DNA of 64,000 nt, taken from assembly GCF_020283565.1 (NCBI RefSeq), contig NC_060060.1, forward strand, positions 11,346,001 to 11,410,000. The letters are read 5' to 3'. Made by a program: the position numbers and the translations under genes. Below the pieces are notes generated by a model. It ran no database searches and was not told the DNA's origin. It worked only from the letters and a program-made list of their open reading frames with translations. Position 1 is the stretch's first letter. Each line of letters opens with the position of its first letter. Origin of the DNA: Trifolium pratense. Its lineage: Eukaryota; Streptophyta; Magnoliopsida; Fabales; Fabaceae. This document shows, in pieces, positions 57,705 to 64,000 of this stretch.

Positions 57705-57805
57705 AACCAAAACACCCACAAGGAGGCTTGACGGAGCTTCCTAGGAGAGACAAACAAACACTCACAAGGAACCTTGATGGAGCTTCCTAGGAGAGAATAC
57801 AAACG
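57705..57805. repeat. Two-copy ~55-bp repeat
   Basis: CAC(C/T)CACAAGGA then CTTGA(C/T)GGAGCTTCCTAGG occurs twice. It may be part of the LINE 5' region. Confidence 0.75.
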
Positions 57806-58011
57806 GCGAGTGAAATCGCGGCTGAGATTAGATTAAGAGTGGTATATTTGATGAAACGGTGACGGCAAGGCTCATGAGTTTGGACGGCTGTCCAAAGTTA
57901 ACCATTTTAGTATGTCTCTCCTTCTATGCAACTATCAACTCCACGCCAAAAAATAATATCATAAAATATAACGTCTCCATTTTAGTATTGGTTGGAAGCT
58001 TAAAAAACTCT

Positions 58012-58337
58012 TAAGGTTGCGTTTGATCTGCTAAAAAATAAGGAACTCGACAAGACAACTTTTGTCGTACTGTGTTTGATTTTAAAACTGTTCCTGGTAC
58101 TGGACAAATTGGAGGCCAATGGACGGGACAAAACTTGAAATTCTTGTCCCCCACAGGGACAACTTTTTGTCCTCAGCACAAGTTGTCTAAAATACCAAAA
58201 TAACCTTTTATCCACCAAACATCGTACAATACAAAGTTTGTTCAATACCTTAAACGTTTGTCATGTGTTGTTCTGTCTTGTACTGTCATGTATTGTTCTG
58301 TCCAGTATTTATATTTTACAGATCAAACAGACCCTAA
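58012..58337. mobile_element. PIF/Tourist-type MITE (copy 2)
   Basis: 58015-58334 (320 bp) is flanked by TAA on both sides (58012-58014 and 58335-58337). Its termini are GGTTGCGTTTGATCTG and, inverted, GGGTCTGTTTGATCTG. It is homologous to 40682-41008 in reverse orientation. TAA duplication and GGGTCTGTTTG-like ends fit Tourist MITEs. Confidence 0.8.
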
Positions 58338-58489
58338 CTCTATCAAAACTATTGATAGACACAATTGTATCCAAGTCACGGAGGGCCCAAGCATTATTCA
58401 AAATAACATATATTTTTTTTAATAGGTCTAGTGAGCTGATTGTCAAGTATAACTTATTTAACTTTATCAAAGAGTTTTCTGATGTCTAG

Positions 58490-58635
58490 CACTACAAAGA
58501 AATTTGATTTTTCGCAGCACATTTTTTTGTTACAAATCGTTGGCAAAATTACATTTCTTCTAGAAAAGTAGTTTTTACCAACGACTTGTAACAAAAAAGA
58601 GCGCTGCAAAAAATCAAATTTCTTGTAACCAAGTG
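58490..58635. mobile_element. Small CACTA-like foldback element
   Basis: It begins CACTACAAAGAAA and ends GTAACCAAGTG. The two ~60-bp arms (AAATTTGATTTTTCGCAGC and its complement GCTGCAAAAAATCAAATTT, then GTTACAAATCGTTGG) form a near-perfect hairpin. The CACTA-type 5' end is clear, the 3' end is less so, and no target duplication was found. Confidence 0.6.
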
Positions 58636-58952
58636 TCATGCCAAAATTTGAAGTTTAAGGTCAAAAATATAAGAGTATAGGACGTAGCAAAGAGTATTTT
58701 AAATTAGTTGTCTTATTTGAACATCAAAATACAAAAACACCTTATATGTTATATTATATTTATTTATGTCCTTTTTATTTTTAATTTTAACTTTAAAAAT
58801 ATTATAAACATACGTAGGAGTAAATCTATAAAAAAAAAAATATATATTTGACCAATAGCAACATTTTTTTGAACGAAATAAGCAAATGAATCTGAAAATT
58901 CAAAAGGTTTTTTTTTTAGGTTGTTAACAAAGGCCCATAAACAGTAGGCCTA

Positions 58953-60115
58953 ACATTTGGTGAATTTTTTTTTTTCTACCCTAACATTTATCTGTTTACC
59001 CCAACAATAGAATGCGAATGGACGAATATGCCCTCATGTATAAACTAAAATCATATTGAAATGTTTAATTTTCACTCTCACCCCCACCTCAAGTGTTCGA
59101 ATGTTTTAAAGGTTTAAAAATTTTACCGGAAAACTTAAAATATGTTACCCGGTTCATAAATTTTTCAAAAAACACGATTAAAATTTGTATACCAGAAAAC
59201 GTAGTATAATTGTTCCAGTTTATTATTAATTTTTTCACCCCACATTTTAGCTCTATGTCTCCTTGTTAAACCACTCACTGTCATGGTGTTTTTCTCTATC
59301 TAATCCTTGATTTATCTCTAATCATGTCCATTCTATAATCAAAGGAAACAGATTCATTCACCACCACCAACCACAAATTCAATCACTTGCAAATTTCTAA
59401 GGTAAGGATTAAACAAATCGATCCACCACAACAATGAGAACAATTCTAGAATTCTTCACAAGGAGTCTTGATGCAGTGAATTCAGAGCAACAAAAATATC
59501 ATCATCATCGGAACGATCAAATCCAAATTCAGCACGACGAAAATCCGCAAGAAGCAACAACAGTTAGGATTTAGCGTTCGGATTAGCTAGGAGAAAACCT
59601 CTCTGATCACGGCGATGGAAACTTCAAACGAGAATCTGGAAAATCTCATCCTCTTATTTTTCTTGTGGCGACGGCGTAAATTAAGAATTGATTTTCCAAT
59701 TTGCATGTTTTTACCGAAAAACTGGATCTGGAAAATAAATCTCATCCTCTTCCTCTTCTTTTTCTTTTTCTTGTGGTGACGACATAAATTAAGAATTGGG
59801 CATAAACGAGAATTTGGAAAATCTGGAAAACCCCCTCTTCTTTTTTCTTGTGGCAATGGAAGCTTGTATCTATTGTAAAAGATTGTTAGAGAGAACAAAA
59901 GCGTGTTAAAAGATTGTTCCAATTTGCAAGTTTTTACAGGAAAACTGGATCCAAAAGTGTTCCGGAAAATTTTTTATTTAAGTGATCCGGTTTGTGACTT
60001 TGAACAAAGGTAGGGGTGAAGTCAAATAATAAAAGGGTAAAATAGGAATATTAAATTGTTTGTAGGGGTACAAGGTTAAATGTAGGGGTAGAAAAAAAAA
60101 TTCTCACATGTGGTG
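58953..60115. mobile_element. Mutator-like non-autonomous element
   Basis: 58963-60105 (1,143 bp) has inverted ends built on AATTTTTTTTTTTCTACCC(T/C)(A/T)ACATTT. It is flanked by the 10-bp near-duplication ACATTTGGTG/ACATGTGGTG, a MULE-like size. The interior has an internal repeat present three times (59610-59860: ...CTTGTGGCGACGGCGTAAATT-like) and no transposase. Confidence 0.6.
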
Positions 60116-60339
60116 TGGTTATCCAACAAAAAATAAAAAATATTTGTTGTGGACTTGTGGTTATTAAATATGATAATTGCTTTTGTCAAAAAAAATAATA
60201 AAATGATAATTGCTCTTCTCCTTTTCATTGCTCAGATATTTTGACAGAATAAATCTTACAAGAAGATATTTTTTGCTAATTTATTTTTGTCCTTGTTAGT
60301 AATGTGGGGGAGAAAATGAGTTAGCCGGTCCAAGTTTAT

Positions 60340-60870
60340 TTTATTTTATTTATTTATTTATTTATTTTTTACGAAAACAAAGGTATTCATTCAAATAGGC
60401 AAACTACATCATTCGAAATCATTACATATTCAAATTCGCTAAAAATTAAAAAGGATGAATCTGCGAACAAGCTCACAACATCCGAGTTAATAGCATAAAA
60501 TGGCTCAATGTCTACAAATATGACAAAGCCTACAATTGATATAATAAAATCCAAGTGTCCGGAATAGACATGCCTCCGGATTTGCAACGTTGACGACTCT
60601 ATAATTATTGAATCTGCATTGAATTTGGATTGAAACGGATCTGCAAATTTAAACAAAACAAACACCGTACAATGACGGGATAAACACCGTACAAAGACGG
60701 GATAAACAAACAACTTCGCACTAAGATGGGACGAAAAAATCACAAAGGAAAAAACTCAAATGAAACCTAAAATTATGTGTAAATCACTTATTGAATTGAA
60801 AAAGAAATAAAAAACAATCAGGAGGGGTGATTCCGGATCAAAATTGATCCTAAATCACCCCTCCCTAAAT
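60340..60870 (-). mobile_element. Probable LINE 3'-end relic
   Basis: Starts on the plus strand with a TTTATTTATTTATT tail and continues with moderate-complexity sequence resembling plant LINE 3' regions. It includes a 23-bp tandem repeat (ACACCGTACAA(T/A)GACGGGATAA). The 118-codon minus-strand frame here resembles no protein. Confidence 0.35.
60821..60864. repeat. Perfect-ended hairpin
   Basis: 21-nt arms (GGAGGGGTGATT and GGATCAA paired with TTGATCC and AATCACCCCTCC) with a 2-nt mismatch bubble and a 2-nt loop. Confidence 0.8.
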
Positions 60871-62300
60871 GGATGAACCAAGAAAAAGTAAAGATGAATT
60901 AGGGTTGTATGGCGGGTCAGTCCTAGTTTTTTATATTCTCTTTGAGTTTGTTTTTTCTTCCTTTATCGGTGAGGGGTGAATTTAAGTATTATTGGCCTAA
61001 AATTATCTGTATTTTTATTTTTCTTAATCTAAAGAAATGATTTTCATATCAATTGAATTTTCTAGTTGCTTTCTTTTATTGTGATGTCGTCGTCCGAGTG
61101 CAACGTTATGTTATTCGTCATCTTCATATGGAGTTGTTTGATTTTCTGTCTTGTTGTAGTGTTCGTTTAGTTTATATTAAAAAATCAACTTCAATCAATT
61201 GCAGATTCAATCAATAATTTTAGCGTCAATGTTGCAGATCCGAAAACATAAACATCATTTTTGTAAATTCACCTTTTCGTTTTTAGCTACGTTAAATTTG
61301 TATTTGGATGAGTATGATGTACATTATTAATTTTTCCAATCACAAAAGAGATTGGACCAAATAATATTGGGAATGAGTGCCATGTTTTACTCGTGGACAT
61401 TGAAATGGAAGAAAATTTCTCTTTACCTCCTATATTTCTTCTAGACCTCCCAAAAATCTTTGTTTTTTAGAATTATTCGAAATTTATTTTATGAAGAAAA
61501 AAATTGGAATTTAAAAACCGATTTTTGAAACATAAATTTTGTTTTATTTTTGTTTTTCATCTAAACCTTAGGTTTTAAAATACTCGGTAGTAAAAACATC
61601 GTGGGAAACCATATATGAGTGAATGAATGAAAAGGGACAATATATCTAAAAATAGACTTATATATGGAATGACAATAGTTATCATGCGAGTTCAACTCGG
61701 TTGGTAGAATATTGCATTATATATTCAGATAATTAAAATTTGAAACTTGATTCAGTTATTAATCTTAAATATAGAATTTCTAATTACTGAACTACTTAAC
61801 AAAAAACATGAAAATAAATGACAATATTCCAGATTCATTCGGTAATTAAAATTTTAAGTTTAGTAATTTTAAACATTTAAAAACGTTAAAATTCTCTCAC
61901 AATTTTTTTTAACATTTATTTAAGTTTTATAAGACTCGAGAGATTAGTCTAAAGGAGAATAACAGTTTAATAAGAGCGCATGCATTCACGTGGTACAGTG
62001 ACAGCCATAGTCACTGATCCGACACGTCAAAGGTGGTCCCCTACAAACCCACGGTGTCACTGTTCCTTTTATTTTTTTAATTATGAATTTCTGTGTCGCA
62101 CGTGTGAAGCCGACCTCACACTCCAACTAACCATCACGTCACGTCAGAGTTAACCACTCCATGAGTTTATTTGCCAAATCCCCTCTAATAAACTTCCATA
62201 ATTCAATGCCCCAATACTTCGTTTAATTTAATCAACTCTACCGCAAAATACAAACATTGGCATATGGAGGAACACACGGAGGACGTACTACTTTATATAT
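60870..62300. other. AT-rich spacer
   Basis: No gene recognised. 61685-61800 is a degraded SINE-like stretch (GAGTTCAACTCGGTTGGTAGAATATTGCATTATATAT ... CTGAACTACTTAAC). 61970-62160 is less AT-rich and promoter-like, but no coding region follows. Confidence 0.45.
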
Positions 62301-62827
62301 CCTTCCGTCCCGATTTGATTGACACAAAGTGTATCACGCATATTGATGTATAACTTTGATAATTAATATTTTTAATTGTATAAAGTAAAAATTAGATATT
62401 TTGACAATACTCATCGAGACAAATCAAATATCATCTTATATGCTAATATTTATTTTTGTTTATTATTCCTTTCGTACCACAATATATGTCGCTTTGACAC
62501 TTTTACACATACTAAGGAAGATAATTAATGTTATATTGAAAAAAGAGATTATAAGTTGATTGACAAAATTGTCCTTCATTTATGATATGAAAAAATAAAT
62601 TGAAAAATGAAAAGAGGAGAGAGTAATAAATAGTTAAGGATATAATATGAAAAATAACATTAAATACTTTATTGGTAATATCAAACGACATATATTGTGG
62701 TACAAATTTTTTTCACAAAGTGACATATATTGTGTTTCGGAGGGAGTAGTAGAAAAATAAGGTCAACACAATATGTGTGAATAGTGCATAACAGTCAACT
62801 GTGTCAATCAAATTGGGACGGATGAAG
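62301..62827. mobile_element. Stowaway-like MITE interrupted by another MITE
   Basis: Ends CTTCCGTCCCGATTTGATTGACAC and, inverted, CATCCGTCCCAATTTGATTGACAC, beside TA dinucleotides. It is split by the element at 62466-62746. A damaged copy lies at 1706-1936. Confidence 0.8.
62464..62748. mobile_element. Stowaway MITE nested in the previous one
   Basis: 62466-62746 ends CCTTTCGTACCACAATATATGTC and, inverted, CTCCCTCCGAAACACAATATATGTC, flanked by TA. Both ends share AATATATGTC(G/A)CTTTG. Confidence 0.82.
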
Positions 62828-62833
62828 TATTAT

Positions 62834-62937
62834 TATTCTCTGCGATCTTAAATATAAACAAAAGTTAAAATATATTTGGCTTAAATTTAGATTAAATATG
62901 TTTTGACTTTTGTTTATATTTAAGACCGGAGAGAGTA
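62834..62937. mobile_element. Short Stowaway-like MITE
   Basis: 62836-62935 (100 bp), nearly all inverted repeat (GATCTTAAATATAAACAAAAGT and its complement with a C in place of T), flanked by TA. Confidence 0.75.
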
Positions 62938-63302
62938 TCGCTTAACGTATGCTTTAATGACACATATTAAAAATTGCATATTCAACTTATTAAACATTTA
63001 CTAATATTTTAAACTATTAAATGCTAAATTTCTACTATCTTATCATGTGCCGTGTTAACATGACATTTTTCTTTTTATTCTTCTAAACAAAATTTACTGC
63101 ACGATTTTTTTATAAGAGAAATTTTATTATATAGATTCTCGGTAAATTTAAAAATTAGAATCTCTCTTATAATTAGGACCGAGAACGTAAATTTGAAAGT
63201 GACATCTTTAATATTATTAAAATATTTTATAAAATTAAATTTATTAAATCTAAACTCAACTTGTTTATATAATTAATTTTAAATTCATTTATACCTCAAT
63301 CC

Positions 63303-63415
63303 TATGAGCCTAACTCAGTTGGTAAGAGACATCGTTTATCATATGCAGTGGCTGAAGTTCGAACTCTAAACACCTTACTTATTCATCTTAATGTTGAAAT
63401 TTGTAGCCTTTGAAA
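63303..63415 (+). mobile_element. tRNA-derived SINE relic
   Basis: A-box-like AACTCAGTTGGTAAGAG and B-box-like AGTTCGAACTC 43 nt apart, followed by a SINE-type body (CTTATTCATCTTAATG) and an A-run. Confidence 0.5.
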
Positions 63416-63420
63416 AAAAA

Positions 63421-63701
63421 TACTCCCTCCGGTCCTTATTATAAGAAACACTTTGACAAAATCACACAGACCAAGGAAGGTAAATTTTCACATTAATGAT
63501 TCTAACATTTTATGTTATATTCCAAAACTAACCTTTGACTAGCATGGGAAATAGACTTCTCTAATTAATGCACTAGCATTATAATGAATTATTTGATTGT
63601 ATTTAATAAGGGTACAAATGGAATTGTGTTAAAGTGTTTCTTATAAAAAGGACCAAATAAAAATTCCAAAGTGTTTCTTATAAAAAGGACCGGAGGGAGT
63701 A
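63421..63701. mobile_element. Stowaway MITE
   Basis: 63423-63699 (277 bp), CTCCCTCCGGTCCTTATTATAAG at one end and its near-complement at the other, flanked by TA. The right terminus is partially duplicated internally (63635-63660). Confidence 0.88.
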
Positions 63702-64000
63702 ATTTACTCCTCATTAAGTATTTTTAGTGGAAAATACTTTAGTATCACTTTCATTAATATGCATGGTAGTATATGGTTGTAGAGAATGATATTATATCCA
63801 TGATCCAACCGTATGCATGAACCTTTTGGCACGGATGGGGCCAAGTCAATGCTATCCTTAACCTAAAAAAAAGAAGTGGTATATATTGCGTTTATATTTA
63901 TGTCTCATTTCATATGTGACACTCTATAATTTATTATTCATTTAATGATAAAAAATATAACATATATTTCGTTCTGTCAAATTTTTATATAATTTAATAG
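63702..64000. other. AT-rich spacer to window edge
   Basis: Nothing recognised. Confidence 0.5.

Noticed and set aside
60387..60743. 118-aa minus-strand protein
   Set aside because: No recognisable motif, overlaps a LINE-like 3' relic and a 23-bp tandem repeat. It is likely a chance frame.
63303..63375. tRNA gene
   Set aside because: A- and B-box words are present but the acceptor stem cannot pair and a SINE-like body follows.

Overview
This is plant nuclear DNA, most likely from a temperate legume of the Medicago/Trifolium type. The evidence is GT-AG introns, a plastid-targeted prenyltransferase, a RUB/NEDD8 E2 enzyme, and dense plant LTR elements, LINEs and MITEs in AT-rich spacers. Species assignment is inference.

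Four host genes are supported: a UPF0496 (DUF677) gene cut by the left edge (minus, 1-717), an intronless chloroplast geranylgeranyl diphosphate synthase (minus, 21720-22829), a five-coding-exon NEDD8/RUB1-conjugating enzyme of the UBC12/RCE1 type (plus, 45681-48229) and a four-exon major facilitator superfamily transporter (minus, 49858-52629). The same neighbours occur around Arabidopsis At2g18590-At2g18630 and At4g36790-At4g36810, so this looks like an old collinear block pulled apart by transposons.

Between UPF0496 and GGPPS lie a hAT MITE (3303-3892) and a decayed Ty1/copia element (4141-18757). The copia element is split by a young, very long-LTR, pol-less Sirevirus-like element (6086-16534, TSD GTGGT). 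A Helitron-like hairpin, a ~116-bp tandem array and a duplicated GGPPS tail (19050-21343) follow. Between GGPPS and RCE1 a hAT element (23641-38599, TSD GGTGAATT) hosts a complete Ty3/gypsy Tat/Ogre-type retrotransposon (24282-38307, TSD ATGTC, two 775-bp LTRs). Further right are a solo LTR, LINE relics, a second hAT with a nested Mutator-like element, and short tandem repeats. Right of the transporter are an almost intact LINE (53160-57269), a PIF-type MITE, a CACTA-like foldback, a Mutator-like element and a cluster of Stowaway MITEs, one nested in another.

The most unusual system is in the gypsy element. Gag-protease and RT-RNaseH-RNaseH-integrase are read on the minus strand. The ~5 kb between pol and the 3' LTR holds two plus-strand (antisense) genes, each with its own TATA box. 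The first is a five-exon gene for a ~1144-aa plant-mobile-domain protein with lysine-rich tracts and a C-terminal coiled coil. The second encodes a 116-aa Ser/Asp/Glu-rich protein with a possible SUMO-interacting motif. The introns are antisense to the genomic RNA, which explains how a retrotransposon can keep them. All main reading frames are open and the LTRs look identical, so the element probably moved recently.
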